Shown here one piece after another: positions 29,339-38,327 of a stretch of DNA of 64,000 nt; position 1 is the first letter of the stretch, and every line of letters starts with the position of its first letter. Origin of the DNA: Rhodobiaceae bacterium (GTDB lineage: Bacteria; Pseudomonadota; Alphaproteobacteria; Rhizobiales; NORP267); contig JAGRLG010000076.1 in NCBI GenBank assembly GCA_020441905.1, positions 41,846 through 105,845 of the forward strand. The letters run 5' to 3'. The position numbers were made by a program, and so were the translations under genes. Below the pieces are notes generated by a model that had not been told where the DNA came from, did not search any database, and saw only the letters and a program-made list of their open reading frames with translations.

Positions 29339-30694
29339 ATGGCAACCGAGATCCTGATGCCCGCGCTGTCGCCGACGATGGAACAGGGCAAGCTGGCGAA
29401 ATGGCATGTCAAGGAAGGCGACAGCGTCGCTTCGGGCGATGTCATCGCCGAAATCGAAACCGACAAGGCGACGATGGAAGTCGAGGCCGTGGACGAGGGC
29501 GTGGTGTCCCGGATCCTGGTTGCCGAAGGCACCGAAAACGTCAAGGTCAACACGCCGATCGCCGAGATCGCGGGCGAGGGCGAGGATACTGCGGCCGTGC
29601 CGCAAGCGCCCGTGGCGGCTCCGGCGGCGCCCGCAGCGCCGGCCATCGTCCGCGCCGAGGCTGCGCGCCCGGTGGAGCCGGTGTCCGACGCAGAAGTGCC
29701 CGAAGGCACGCAGATGGAGGAAATGACGGTGCGCGAAGCGCTGCGCGCCGCCATGGCCGAGGAAATGCGCCGGGACGGCGACGTTTTCCTGATGGGCGAG
29801 GAGGTGGCCCAGTACCAGGGCGCCTACAAGATCAGCCAGGGCCTGCTGGACGAGTTCGGGGCGCAGCGGGTTATCGACACGCCGATCACCGAACACGGCT
29901 TCACCGGCCTGGCCGTCGGCGCCGCCTTTGGCGGGCTCAAGCCGATCGTCGAGTTCATGACATTCAATTTCGCCATGCAGGCCATCGACCACATCATCAA
30001 CTCCGCCGCCAAGACGCTCTATATGTCGGGCGGCCAGATGGGCGCGCAGATCGTGTTTCGCGGCGCCAGCGGCGCGGCCGCCCGCGTCGGCGCCCAGCAC
30101 AGCCAGGATTACGGGGCCTGGTACAGCCAGATACCGGGATTGAAGGTGGTTCAGCCCTATAGCGCCGCCGACGCCAAGGGGCTGCTGAAATCGGCCATTC
30201 GCGACCCAAATCCAGTGGTCTTCCTTGAAAACGAAATCCTCTACGGGCGCACATTCCAGGTGCCGAAGATCGACGACTGGCTGGTGCCCATCGGCAAGGC
30301 GCGGATCGCGCGCCCCGGCAGGGACGCCACCATCGTCTCCTGGGGCATCGGCATGACCTACGCCGAAAAAGCCGCCGAGCAACTTGCCGCCGAGGGTATC
30401 GAGGCCGAGATCATCGATCTGCGCACGCTGCGCCCCATGGATACCGAAACCATCATCGCCTCGGTGAAGAAGACCGGGCGCGTCGTCGTGGTCGAGGAAG
30501 GGTGGCCGCAATGCTCGGTTTCGACCGAGGTCGCGATGCGGGTGATGGAGCACGCCTTCGACTGGCTTGACGCGCCGCCGGTGCGCGTGACCGGCAAGGA
30601 CGTGCCGATGCCCTATGCGGCCAATCTCGAAAAGCTGGCCCAGCCCAGCGTCGAAGAGGTGGTCGAGGCGGTCAGGCGCGTTCGCTACGTTTGA
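29339..30694 (+). CDS. pdhB: Pyruvate dehydrogenase E1 component, beta subunit, with N-terminal lipoyl domain
   Basis: Beta half of E1. The 451-residue protein begins with a full lipoyl domain (about residues 1-78, modified Lys43 in ETDKATMEV), a Pro/Ala linker (about 85-125) and then the transketolase-like E1-beta domain (about 130-451, including [15 protein letters not shown] and [12 protein letters not shown]). An E1-beta that carries its own lipoyl group is an alphaproteobacterial trait. The ATG at 29339 is chosen; upstream frame belongs to the end of pdhA in another phase. Lipoate would come from LipA, encoded 6 kb downstream. Confidence 0.97.
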   Translation: MATEILMPALSPTMEQGKLAKWHVKEGDSVASGDVIAEIETDKATMEVEAVDEGVVSRILVAEGTENVKVNTPIAEIAGEGEDTAAVPQAPVAAPAAPAAPAIVRAEAARPVEPVSDAEVPEGTQMEEMTVREALRAAMAEEMRRDGDVFLMGEEVAQYQGAYKISQGLLDEFGAQRVIDTPITEHGFTGLAVGAAFGGLKPIVEFMTFNFAMQAIDHIINSAAKTLYMSGGQMGAQIVFRGASGAAARVGAQHSQDYGAWYSQIPGLKVVQPYSAADAKGLLKSAIRDPNPVVFLENEILYGRTFQVPKIDDWLVPIGKARIARPGRDATIVSWGIGMTYAEKAAEQLAAEGIEAEIIDLRTLRPMDTETIIASVKKTGRVVVVEEGWPQCSVSTEVAMRVMEHAFDWLDAPPVRVTGKDVPMPYAANLEKLAQPSVEEVVEAVRRVRYV

Positions 30695-30741
30695 ATTTCG
30701 CACAGGATCGATTTTGAGGAAAAGCACAGGGGACAGGGGCC

Positions 30742-32064
30742 ATGCCCATTGAAGTGTTGATGCCGGCTCTTTCGCCAACGATGGAAAAAGGCAATCTGGC
30801 CAAGTGGCTGGTCAAGGAAGGCGATGCGATCGCCGCCGGCGACGTCATTGCCGAGATCGAGACGGACAAGGCGACAATGGAGGTTGAGGCCGTCGATGAG
30901 GGCGTCATGGGCAAGATCCTGGTCGCCGAAGGCACCGAGGATGTCGCGGTCAATGCGCGCATCGCCCTGATCCTGGCCGAAGGCGAGGACAAGTCGGCGC
31001 TGGATGCCGGCGCCGCGCCCGCGCCGGCGGAGAAAGCAGCGGCCGCCGCCGCTGCGGCCGCCGCGCCTACATCGGCAGCCACACCGGCCCAGCCTGCGCC
31101 GGCCAGCGCCGCGAACGGCTCCGGCAAGGGCCGCGTTTTCGCTTCCCCGCTGGCGCGGCGCCTGGCCTCGCAAAAGGGCATCGACCTTTCCGGCCTTTCC
31201 GGTTCCGGCCCGCATGGGCGCATTGTCGCCCGTGATATCGAACAGGCGCCGGCGGCAGCCGCCAGCGCGGCAGCTCCGGCAGCAGCACCGGCAAAAGGGT
31301 CCGCCCCTGTCCCGGCGCCGGCCATGCCGGGCGATGCGGCGCGGGCGGCGTTCGCGCCCGGCAGCTATCGCGAAGTGCCGCATGACGGCATGCGCCGCAC
31401 CATTGCGCGCCGCCTCACCGAGTCCAAGCAGACAGTGCCGCATTTCTACCTGACCATCGAAAGCGAGCTTGACGCGCTGCTGAAGCTTCGCCGCGAACTC
31501 AATGACCAGGCGCCGCGCGACGGCGAGGGCAATCCGCTCTACCGGTTGTCGGTCAATGACTTCCTCATCAAGGCCCTGGCGCTCGCGCTGGCCAGGGTCC
31601 CGATGGCCAACGCCACCTGGACCGACGAGGCACGGCTTATCCACGCCCACGCCGATGTCGGTGTCGCGGTGGCGATTCCGGACGGGTTGTTCACGCCCGT
31701 TATCCGCCGCGCCGAGGAAAAGACCCTGTCGGCAATTTCAGCGGAGATGAAGGACCTGGCCAAGCGGGCGCGGGAAAAGAAGCTGAAGCCGGAGGAATAT
31801 ACAGGCGGATCGACCGCTATTTCCAATCTCGGCATGTATGGCATCCGCGAGTTCTCGGCGGTCATCAATCCGCCGCACGGCACCATTCTCGCCGTCGGCG
31901 CGGGACGCGAGACGCCGGTGGTCAAGGGCGGCCGGGTGAGCGTCGCCAATGTCATGAGCGCGACATTGTCCTGCGACCACCGCGCCGTAGATGGCGCCCT
32001 GGGCGCGGAACTGCTCGCAGCCTTCAAGGAGCTGATCGAACATCCGGTGCGGCTGCTGGTCTGA
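30742..32064 (+). CDS. pdhC: Dihydrolipoyllysine acetyltransferase (pyruvate dehydrogenase E2)
   Basis: Core of the pyruvate dehydrogenase complex; passes the acetyl group from lipoyl-Lys to CoA. The 440-residue protein has one lipoyl domain (about 1-78, Lys43), an Ala/Pro-rich linker, the E1/E3-binding domain (about 130-165, with [14 protein letters not shown] and [11 protein letters not shown]), a second Ala/Pro linker, and the catalytic domain (about 215-440) ending with the active-site motif [14 protein letters not shown]. The lipoyl domain is very close to that at the start of PdhB. The gene follows pdhB by 47 bp with the start [15 protein letters not shown]. Confidence 0.97.
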   Translation: MPIEVLMPALSPTMEKGNLAKWLVKEGDAIAAGDVIAEIETDKATMEVEAVDEGVMGKILVAEGTEDVAVNARIALILAEGEDKSALDAGAAPAPAEKAAAAAAAAAAPTSAATPAQPAPASAANGSGKGRVFASPLARRLASQKGIDLSGLSGSGPHGRIVARDIEQAPAAAASAAAPAAAPAKGSAPVPAPAMPGDAARAAFAPGSYREVPHDGMRRTIARRLTESKQTVPHFYLTIESELDALLKLRRELNDQAPRDGEGNPLYRLSVNDFLIKALALALARVPMANATWTDEARLIHAHADVGVAVAIPDGLFTPVIRRAEEKTLSAISAEMKDLAKRAREKKLKPEEYTGGSTAISNLGMYGIREFSAVINPPHGTILAVGAGRETPVVKGGRVSVANVMSATLSCDHRAVDGALGAELLAAFKELIEHPVRLLV

Positions 32065-32116
32065 GAACGCCGGCGCGCAGTAGGCCGGTCATGGCCCGGC
32101 GCTGCGGCAGGCAACA

Positions 32117-32485
32117 ATGGGATGTTCTGAAAATTCGATGAAGCTCGCCCTTTTCCTTCTTGCCTTCGGCTGGACCGCCGCCATGGCCTCAAGCCGCATC
32201 GCCTTCGTGATGCCGGGCGGCTCCAGGACACTGGTCACCGGCCAGCCGACATGGCGCTCGATGCTGGCGGCCACTCTCGTCGTCGCCGAGGCGGCGATGG
32301 CGGTGTGGGCTGTGCTGGCGCTGCCCATCGTCTGGGCGCTGGGCGTTCTCGGCGCCGGGCTCGGTATCGGCATGCTTGCGGTTTCCCAGGGGCGACTGGC
32401 CGCGTTCTTCTATCTCAAGCCGGCGCTGGACGTGGTCGCGCTGGCCAGTGCCGCCGCCCTTTGGGGCCTGTTCAACCCGCTTTGA
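32117..32485 (+). CDS. Small integral membrane protein of unknown function
   Basis: I do not recognise this family. The 122-residue product is almost entirely hydrophobic, with about four membrane helices (residues 8-27, 47-68, 70-92 and 97-120) and a few charged residues between them. The start is uncertain: ATG 32117 has GGCAGG just upstream, while ATG 32138 would begin at MKLALFLLAF. It lies between pdhC and the GNAT gene, 14 bp from the latter, inside the pyruvate dehydrogenase cluster. Codon use looks like that of the neighbours, which argues for a real gene. Position suggests co-expression with pdh but says nothing firm about function. Confidence 0.7.
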   Translation: MGCSENSMKLALFLLAFGWTAAMASSRIAFVMPGGSRTLVTGQPTWRSMLAATLVVAEAAMAVWAVLALPIVWALGVLGAGLGIGMLAVSQGRLAAFFYLKPALDVVALASAAALWGLFNPL

Positions 32486-32499
32486 GCAGGGAAACGACT

Positions 32500-33099
32500 A
32501 TGACCACGACATTGCCTCCACCTTTACGGCGCGCGCTGAAAACGGATTGCCGCGCATTGGCCGAACTGATCAATGAGGCCGGCGACGGCCTGCCGCTGAT
32601 ATTGTGGCGTCCGCGCGCCGAAGCGGAGGGCATGGATCCGTTCGATTTCGGCGCCTCGCGCGCGGGCCGCGAGGGCGGTAATTTTTCCTACCGGAACGCT
32701 GTTGTCGCCGAAACGGAGAATGGCGCCGTCGCGGCGATGATGCTGGCTTACCGCCTGCCGGAATCGGAAGATGCCGAGGATCTGGCCAAGCTGCCGGACC
32801 TGCTGCGTCCACTGATCGAACTGGAAAGCAAGGTGCCGGGAAGTTTTTACATCAATGCCATAGCGGCCTATCCGGCTTATCGCGGCCAGGGCCTTGGCAG
32901 CAAGCTGATGGCCATGGCGCGGGACTTGGCCAGGGAGCGCGCTTGCGCGCTGCTGAGCCTGATCGCCTCAAGGGAAAACACCAGCGCGGTGCGCCTTTAC
33001 AAGCGGCTCGGGTTTTCGGCGGTGGCCAGCGCCCCCATACCGGCCCATCGGGATCTGCATTTTACCGGCGACTGGCTGCTGATGACCTGTCCCGTTTAA
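32500..33099 (+). CDS. GNAT-family N-acetyltransferase
   Basis: Transfers an acyl group from acyl-CoA to an unknown amine, possibly a protein, tRNA, peptide or small molecule. The 199-residue protein fits a single GNAT fold, with the acetyl-CoA loop AYRGQGLGSKLM near residue 127 and the C-terminal ENTSAVRLYKRLGF near 160, both family hallmarks. The ATG at 32500 has GAGCAGGGA upstream; it starts 14 bp after the small membrane gene and 51 bp before lpd. Being between E2 and E3 of the acetyl-CoA-producing complex is suggestive but not proof of a metabolic link. Confidence 0.88.
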   Translation: MTTTLPPPLRRALKTDCRALAELINEAGDGLPLILWRPRAEAEGMDPFDFGASRAGREGGNFSYRNAVVAETENGAVAAMMLAYRLPESEDAEDLAKLPDLLRPLIELESKVPGSFYINAIAAYPAYRGQGLGSKLMAMARDLARERACALLSLIASRENTSAVRLYKRLGFSAVASAPIPAHRDLHFTGDWLLMTCPV

Positions 33100-33150
33100 G
33101 GTCCGCCGGCGATGCCGGCGCCAAGTTCCATGTGAAGGAAAGATAAGAAA

Positions 33151-34548
33151 ATGGCGGAAACGAATTTCGACCTTGTTGTTATCGGCGGCGGCCCCGGCGG
33201 CTATGTCGCGGCTATCCGCGCCGCCCAGCTGGGTTTGAAGACGGCGGTGATCGAACGGGCGCGGCTCGGCGGCATCTGCCTCAACTGGGGCTGCATCCCG
33301 ACCAAGGCGCTGCTGCGCTCGGCCGAGGTCTATCACCTCATAAACCACGCCGGCGACTACGGGCTTTCCGCCGGAAAGGCGAGTGCCGATATCGGCGCCA
33401 TCGTCAAACGCTCGCGCGGGGTTTCCGACCGCCTCAACCAGGGCGTCACCCATCTGCTGAAGAAGAACAAGGTGACGGTGATCGAGGGCGAGGCAAAACT
33501 CGCCGGCCCCGGCCGCATAGCGGTGAGCGGCAAAGGCGCAGGCGAGGTCAAGGCGAAGCATATCATTGTCGCCACCGGCGCGCGGCCGCGCATATTGCCG
33601 GGGCTGGAGCCGGACAAAAAGCTGATCTGGACCTATTTCGAGGCCATGGTGCCGGAAAGCCTGCCCAAGTCGCTGCTGGTGGTCGGCTCGGGCGCCATCG
33701 GCATCGAGTTCGCATCCTTTTATGCCACCCTTGGCTCCAAGGTTACGGTCGTCGAGATGCTGCCCGAGATCCTGCCGGTCGAGGACGAGGAAATCGCGGC
33801 CTTTGCCCGCAAACGCCTGGAGAAGCTGGGAATCAGCTTCATCACCTCGGCCAGGGTCGAGGCGATCAAGAAGGCGGCGAACGGCCTGACCGCCACCGTG
33901 GTGGACGACAAGGGCAAGAAACAGGAGATCGCGGCCGAACGGGCGATTTCCGCCGTCGGCGTCGTCGGCAATGTCGAAAATCTCGGCCTCGAGGCGCTGG
34001 GCGTGAAGACCGAGCGCGGCACCATCGTCACCGACGGTTACGGGCGCACCAATGTGCCGGGCATCTATGCCATCGGCGATGTCGCCGGGGCGCCGATGCT
34101 GGCCCACAAGGCCGAGCACGAGGGCGTGGTCTGCGTCGAGACCATTGCCGGCCTCAAGGACGTTCATCCCATCGACAAGGGCAAGATACCGGGCTGCACC
34201 TATTGCTCGCCGCAGGTCGCTTCGGTGGGGTTGACGGAAAAGAAGGCGAAGGAAGCCGGCTACAAGGTCCGTGTCGGGCGCTTCCCCTTCATGGCCAATG
34301 GCAAGGCGATCGCGCTGGGCGAGGACCAGGGCCTGATCAAGACGGTCTTCGACGAGGCCACGGGCCAGCTTCTCGGCGCCCACATGGTCGGCGCCGAGGT
34401 CACCGAACTGGTGCAGGGTTTCGTGGTGGCGATGAATCTGGAAACCACCGAGGAAGAGCTGATGCATACCGTGTTCCCGCATCCCACCTTGTCGGAAATG
34501 ATGCATGAGAGCACGCTGGACGCCTTCGGCCGTGCCATCCATATGTGA
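33151..34548 (+). CDS. lpdA: Dihydrolipoyl dehydrogenase (E3)
   Basis: Flavoprotein that reoxidises dihydrolipoamide for pyruvate dehydrogenase and related complexes. The 465-residue protein has the FAD motif GGGPGGYVAA near residue 13, the redox-active disulfide GGICLNWGCIPTK near 42, the NAD motif VVGSGAIGIEFASF near 178 and the C-terminal HPTLSE with the catalytic base near 450. AGGAAAGATAAGAAA precedes the ATG. It completes the E1-E2-E3 set in this cluster and is 51 bp downstream of the GNAT gene. Confidence 0.98.
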   Translation: MAETNFDLVVIGGGPGGYVAAIRAAQLGLKTAVIERARLGGICLNWGCIPTKALLRSAEVYHLINHAGDYGLSAGKASADIGAIVKRSRGVSDRLNQGVTHLLKKNKVTVIEGEAKLAGPGRIAVSGKGAGEVKAKHIIVATGARPRILPGLEPDKKLIWTYFEAMVPESLPKSLLVVGSGAIGIEFASFYATLGSKVTVVEMLPEILPVEDEEIAAFARKRLEKLGISFITSARVEAIKKAANGLTATVVDDKGKKQEIAAERAISAVGVVGNVENLGLEALGVKTERGTIVTDGYGRTNVPGIYAIGDVAGAPMLAHKAEHEGVVCVETIAGLKDVHPIDKGKIPGCTYCSPQVASVGLTEKKAKEAGYKVRVGRFPFMANGKAIALGEDQGLIKTVFDEATGQLLGAHMVGAEVTELVQGFVVAMNLETTEEELMHTVFPHPTLSEMMHESTLDAFGRAIHM

Positions 34549-34657
34549 GGCGCACTTTTGCGCAGTTGGTGCGGGGCTGAAATTGGCCGATGATCGGGTT
34601 AGGATCGCCGCGCCGGAGAGGCAAGACAAGTGAAAGCCACAAGGGAGGAATGAAACC

Positions 34658-34912
34658 ATGGGATTTGGCGGCCTTATCGGATTGATCGTCATCGGCCTGA
34701 TCGCGGGTTATATCGCCGAAAAGGTCACCAAGTCGGACCATGGCCTGCTGACCAATCTCGTGGTCGGGCTGATCGGCTCGTTCGGCGGCGGCTTCCTTGC
34801 CAATACGCTTGGCCTGCGCATCGCGCCGGGCTTCTGGAGCACGCTCATCGTCGCCACCGTAGGCGCGATCATTTTCCTCTATCTGTGGAAGATGCTGCGC
34901 GGGCGGCGCTGA
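34658..34912 (+). CDS. GlsB/YeaQ/YmgE-family small membrane protein
   Basis: An 84-residue inner-membrane protein of the family annotated as transglycosylase-associated or stress-response membrane proteins; its biochemical function is unknown. Three hydrophobic segments are visible (about 3-20, 28-48 and 57-78) with the typical GLIAGYIAEKV and GLIGSFGGGFLAN signatures. The ATG has a strong GGGAGGA 8 bp upstream. The next gene, an exported bactofilin-like protein, begins 120 bp downstream at the preferred start, so the pair may be co-transcribed. Confidence 0.9.
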   Translation: MGFGGLIGLIVIGLIAGYIAEKVTKSDHGLLTNLVVGLIGSFGGGFLANTLGLRIAPGFWSTLIVATVGAIIFLYLWKMLRGRR

Positions 34913-35032
34913 TCCGTGGCCATTTCCGGCGCCTTTGACATGGAGCAAAAATGCCGCTCTCCTTTCAGGCTAGCTTCCTGTCTGCCCGCCGGGGACCGGT
35001 TTTCACGGCGGCTCGGCCGGGAGGGTCATCAA

Positions 35033-36223
35033 TTGCCGGTTGCTGAGATTCGAAACGGCCGCTGGCGCGGGGCGGCGGCTATTGCCGTCGCGCTGTGCGT
35101 GCTGGCACTGGCGCAATTTCTTGCCGCCGCCGCGAGGGCCGAGGAAGACGATATCTTCCGTATCGGCGCGCGCATAAATGTCGTCGCCGACGGCCATGCC
35201 AGCGTGTGGGCGGCGGGTGGACAGGTCAGCGTTCTCGGCGTCGCGAAAAAAGACGTCTGGGTATCGGGCGGGGATGTCGAGATCGACGTCGTCACCGAGG
35301 GCGATCTGTCGACCTTTGGCGGCGGAGTGGAATTGCGCGGCCGAATCGGCCAGGACGCCGCCGTTGCCGGGGCAAATGTCGAGATATCGGCAAATATCGG
35401 CAAGGATCTGCGTATTGCCGGCGCGACCGTGCTCGTCGCCGACAGCACGTCCATAGACGGCGTGACGGCGATCTATGCCGCCCATGCCGACTTTCGCGGC
35501 GAGGCGCGCGGCGATTTGCGTATCCTGGCCGACGAAGTGGTTTTTTCCGGTCATGCCGAGGGGGCCGTCATCCTCCAGGGCCGCAAGGTCCGTATCTCCA
35601 AGACCGCGCGCATCGATGGCGACGTGACGGTTCGCATGCTGGGCGAACCGGTGGTCGAACCGGGCGCGACGATAGGCGGCCAACTGACGCGGGCCTTGCC
35701 CCGCAAGGGCACCGACGAGGGCCGGGACTGGGGCCTTTTCACCAATATTTCCATAGCCTTCGCCGCCAGTGCCTTCGTCATTGCGGCGGCGGCCATGTTT
35801 CTCGGGCCGGCGATCATGGCCACCGCTGCCGGCACGCTGAAGAGCCGGCCGGCACTGGCTTTCGTCAATGGCCTGGTGGCGGCGATCGGCGGGCCGATCG
35901 TGGCCGGCGCCCTGATCCTGATCGTGGTAACGGCGCCGCTCGGCCTGTTCCTGTTCATGGCCTATCCGTTGCTGGCGCTGCTCGGCCACGGCCTTGTCGG
36001 CTTTGTAATCGGCGACCGGCTGATCGCCCTTGCGAGCTTCGAGGTCAACACCTTCATGCGCCTGGTCGCGGTCGCAGTCGGGGTGTCGCTGGTTTCGGCT
36101 GTCGGGCTGATCCCCTTTGTCGGGCTGCCGCTGGTGCTGCTGATTCTCGTTTCGGGCGTCGGCGCGGTGTTGCTTGCTCTTGCCGAGCATCTTTTTGGTT
36201 TTGCAACGAAACGCGCTACATAA
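35033..36223 (+). CDS. Exported bactofilin-like (polymer-forming) protein with C-terminal membrane domain
   Basis: The 396-residue product has three parts: a signal-peptide-like start (about residues 10-36, cleavage after AARA), a beta-helix of short Gly/Asp/Val repeats resembling bactofilin (about 37-220, e.g. KDVWVSGGDVEIDVV, GDLSTFGGGVEL, DAAVAGANVEISANIG), and a C-terminal hydrophobic domain with about four helices (about 232-390). Ordinary bactofilins are cytosolic; here the beta-helix would face the periplasm. The frame is open upstream to 34916, but a TTG at 35033 with GGGAGGG 7-8 bp before it gives a clean signal sequence, so I choose it. Function is unknown; a scaffold or sensor role at the envelope is inference. 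Confidence 0.8.
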   Translation: MPVAEIRNGRWRGAAAIAVALCVLALAQFLAAAARAEEDDIFRIGARINVVADGHASVWAAGGQVSVLGVAKKDVWVSGGDVEIDVVTEGDLSTFGGGVELRGRIGQDAAVAGANVEISANIGKDLRIAGATVLVADSTSIDGVTAIYAAHADFRGEARGDLRILADEVVFSGHAEGAVILQGRKVRISKTARIDGDVTVRMLGEPVVEPGATIGGQLTRALPRKGTDEGRDWGLFTNISIAFAASAFVIAAAAMFLGPAIMATAAGTLKSRPALAFVNGLVAAIGGPIVAGALILIVVTAPLGLFLFMAYPLLALLGHGLVGFVIGDRLIALASFEVNTFMRLVAVAVGVSLVSAVGLIPFVGLPLVLLILVSGVGAVLLALAEHLFGFATKRAT

Positions 36224-36295
36224 CATGCGATACTCAATCGATGTCACGGCGGCCGGAGCGGCCGCTGGCGGCGCGCTTAGCCAAGGCGGTTCCTG

Positions 36296-37273
36296 ATGGT
36301 GACGGTTGTGGATACGGTTTCCGGCGATGGCGGCGAGACGCGCCCGCGCCACCCTGAAAAGGCACATCGGCCCGATACCGAAATCCTGCGCAAGCCGGCG
36401 TGGATCCGCGTCAAGGCGCCAGGGCCGGGTGTGTTCCGCCAGACCGAAAAGCTGCTGCACGACAACCGCCTGGTGACGGTGTGCGAAGAGGCGAGTTGCC
36501 CCAATATCGGCGAGTGCTGGTCCAAGCGCCACGCCACCTTCATGATCATGGGCGATATCTGCACCCGCGCCTGCGCCTTCTGCAATGTGCGCACCGGGCT
36601 GCCAGGGGCGCTGGACGCGAGCGAACCGGAGCGCATCGCCGACGCGGTGGCCCAACTGGGGCTTTCCCATGTCGTCATCACGTCGGTCGATCGCGACGAT
36701 CTGGGCGATGGCGGCGCGGCTCATTTCGCCTCTGTCATAACGCGGCTGCGCCAGGCCTGCCCCGATACCACCATCGAGGTGCTGACGCCGGATTTCCTGC
36801 GCAAGGAGGGCGCCCTGGAGCAGGTCGTCGAGGCCGGGCCCGACGTTTTCAACCACAATCTGGAAACCGTGCCTTCGCTCTATCTTTCCGTGCGGCCGGG
36901 CGCGCGCTATTTCCACTCGATCCGCCTGTTGCAGCGGGTCAAGGAACTGGACAGCGCCATGTTCACCAAGTCGGGAATCATGGTCGGTCTGGGCGAGGAG
37001 CGCAACGAGGTGCTCCAGGTCATGGACGATTTGCGAAGCGCCGGCGTCGATTTCCTGACCATCGGCCAATATCTCCAGCCGACCCGCAAACACCATGCAG
37101 TGGCGCGCTTCGTTACCCCGGACGAGTTCAAATCCCTTGAAACCATCGCCTATACAAAAGGGTTTTTGCTTGTATCCTCGAGCCCGCTGACCCGCTCGTC
37201 GCACCATGCCGGCGAGGATTTCGCGCGGCTGAGAGAGGCGCGGCAACGCGCGAATGAGGGTAGGGGCCGCTAG
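36296..37273 (+). CDS. lipA: Lipoyl synthase
   Basis: Radical-SAM enzyme that inserts two sulfurs into octanoyl-lysine to make lipoate. The 325-residue protein carries both iron-sulfur sites: Cys63, Cys68, Cys74 ([12 protein letters not shown], auxiliary cluster) and Cys89, Cys93, Cys96 (CTRACAFC, radical-SAM cluster), and the C-terminal conserved Ser in [15 protein letters not shown]. Its place downstream of pdhB, pdhC and lpd couples lipoate making to the three lipoate-using domains of this cluster. A GC-rich hairpin (GCGGCC with GGCCGC) lies in the 72-bp gap before it. Confidence 0.97.
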   Translation: MVTVVDTVSGDGGETRPRHPEKAHRPDTEILRKPAWIRVKAPGPGVFRQTEKLLHDNRLVTVCEEASCPNIGECWSKRHATFMIMGDICTRACAFCNVRTGLPGALDASEPERIADAVAQLGLSHVVITSVDRDDLGDGGAAHFASVITRLRQACPDTTIEVLTPDFLRKEGALEQVVEAGPDVFNHNLETVPSLYLSVRPGARYFHSIRLLQRVKELDSAMFTKSGIMVGLGEERNEVLQVMDDLRSAGVDFLTIGQYLQPTRKHHAVARFVTPDEFKSLETIAYTKGFLLVSSSPLTRSSHHAGEDFARLREARQRANEGRGR

Positions 37274-37293
37274 AGCGCCGGCAGTAGGCAAAG

Positions 37294-37773
37294 ATGCGGG
37301 AATTCAGGACCACGAGGCGTGTCTTTCATTCCGCCGCGCGCATGTTCCAGCTCGTTGCCGATGTCGAGCGCTATCCCGAATTCCTGCCCTTGTGCACCCG
37401 GCTTGCCGTAACCGACCGCCGGGCGGGCGAGGACGGCAGCGAAATCGTCCTTGCCGACATGACCGCCGCCTACAAGGCCTTTGAGGAGAGCTTCACCAGC
37501 CGGGTTACCCTGCTGCCGGCAAAGAACGAAATTCTTGTCGAGTATGTCGACGGCCCGTTTCGCCACCTGGAAAACCGCTGGACCTTCCGCCCTCTCGACG
37601 ACGGCGCCTGCCTGATCGAGTTTTTCATCGCCTACGAGTTCCGGAGCCTGGCGCTTCAGGTCCTCGCCGGAGCTGTTTTCGACCGCGCCTTCCGCAAATT
37701 CGTCAGCGCCTTCGAGGAGCGGGCGGATTCGCTTCGTGGCGCCGCGCTTGCCCCCCGCCGCGGGCAGGGCTAG
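37294..37773 (+). CDS. COQ10/RatA-like START-domain protein
   Basis: Member of the SRPBCC/START superfamily close to mitochondrial COQ10, a ubiquinone-binding protein needed for respiration, and to bacterial RatA. The 159-residue protein has the typical VADVERYPEFLPLCT segment near residue 22 and the closing helix VFDRAFRKFVSAFEERA. Because it follows lipA within a conserved alphaproteobacterial order, a role in ubiquinone handling is more likely than the proposed ribosome-toxin role of E. coli RatA, but sequence alone cannot separate the two. It starts 20 bp after lipA and converges on pncC. Confidence 0.85.
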   Translation: MREFRTTRRVFHSAARMFQLVADVERYPEFLPLCTRLAVTDRRAGEDGSEIVLADMTAAYKAFEESFTSRVTLLPAKNEILVEYVDGPFRHLENRWTFRPLDDGACLIEFFIAYEFRSLALQVLAGAVFDRAFRKFVSAFEERADSLRGAALAPRRGQG

Positions 37774-37783
37774 GGCGAAGTCC

Positions 37784-37813
37784 TTCCGGCCGCATGGTTC
37801 GGCCCGGCCGGAA
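37784..37813. terminator. Hairpin between convergent COQ10-like gene and pncC
   Basis: A perfect 9-bp stem TTCCGGCCG / CGGCCGGAA (37784-37792 and 37805-37813) with a 12-base loop lies in the 47-bp gap between two convergent genes. It lacks a T run on both strands, so it may be a structural barrier for both transcripts. Confidence 0.5.
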
Positions 37814-37820
37814 AAGCGCG

Positions 37821-38318
37821 CTAGGCGGCAAGTTCGCCGGCAAGCGCCAGCGCCTCTGCCACCGATAGCTCCCGCACCTGCGCCCGCCCGATGTCACCCA
37901 GGCGCAATTCGCGATGGACCCGGCGCCCGTCCCGGTGCGCCGCAGCGATATGCACCAGGCCGACGGGCTTGCCCTCGGTGGCGCCGCCCGGCCCGGCGAT
38001 GCCGGTGGCCGAAACGGCGATATCGGCCCTCGAGCGGGCGAGGGCGCCTTGCGCCATCAACAGCGCGACCTGGCGGCTGACCGCGCCGTGGCGCTCAATG
38101 ACCGCGGGAGGAACCCCGAGCAACTCGCTCTTGGCCTCATTGCCATAGGTGACGAAACCGCGCTCGAAGACGGCGGACGCGCCGGCGATGTCGGTTATCG
38201 CGGCGGCGATCATGCCGCCGGTGCAAGACTCGGCGCAGGCCAACCGCCAACCCCGCTCGTCCAGCAGCGCGACAAGCCGCGCCGCCGCAGCGTCATTGGC
38301 GGACATGCCGGCGGCCAT
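37821..38318 (-). CDS. pncC: Nicotinamide-nucleotide amidase (CinA C-terminal domain, PncC)
   Basis: Hydrolyses NMN to NaMN for NAD recycling. The 165-residue protein is only the C-terminal CinA domain, without the N-terminal COG1058 pyrophosphatase part, the usual short form. The family motif ACAESCTGG lies near residue 28, followed by FVTYGNEAKSELLGV and SATGIAGPGG with the conserved Thr/Gly loop. Two starts are possible (38318 or 38306). It is 9 bp downstream of ispDF on the same strand and shares its transcript. Confidence 0.94.
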   Translation of the reverse strand: MAAGMSANDAAAARLVALLDERGWRLACAESCTGGMIAAAITDIAGASAVFERGFVTYGNEAKSELLGVPPAVIERHGAVSRQVALLMAQGALARSRADIAVSATGIAGPGGATEGKPVGLVHIAAAHRDGRRVHRELRLGDIGRAQVRELSVAEALALAGELAA

Positions 38319-38327
38319 CGACCCGGC

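Noticed and set aside
34549..34657. Hairpin GCGCA-CTTT-TGCGC just after lpd as a terminator
   Set aside because: Only 5 bp with no T run; too weak to call.
35003..37291. 762-codon open frame on the minus strand opposite the bactofilin-like gene and lipA
   Set aside because: Antisense shadow of genes with clear domains; composition is typical of mirrored high-GC coding sequence.
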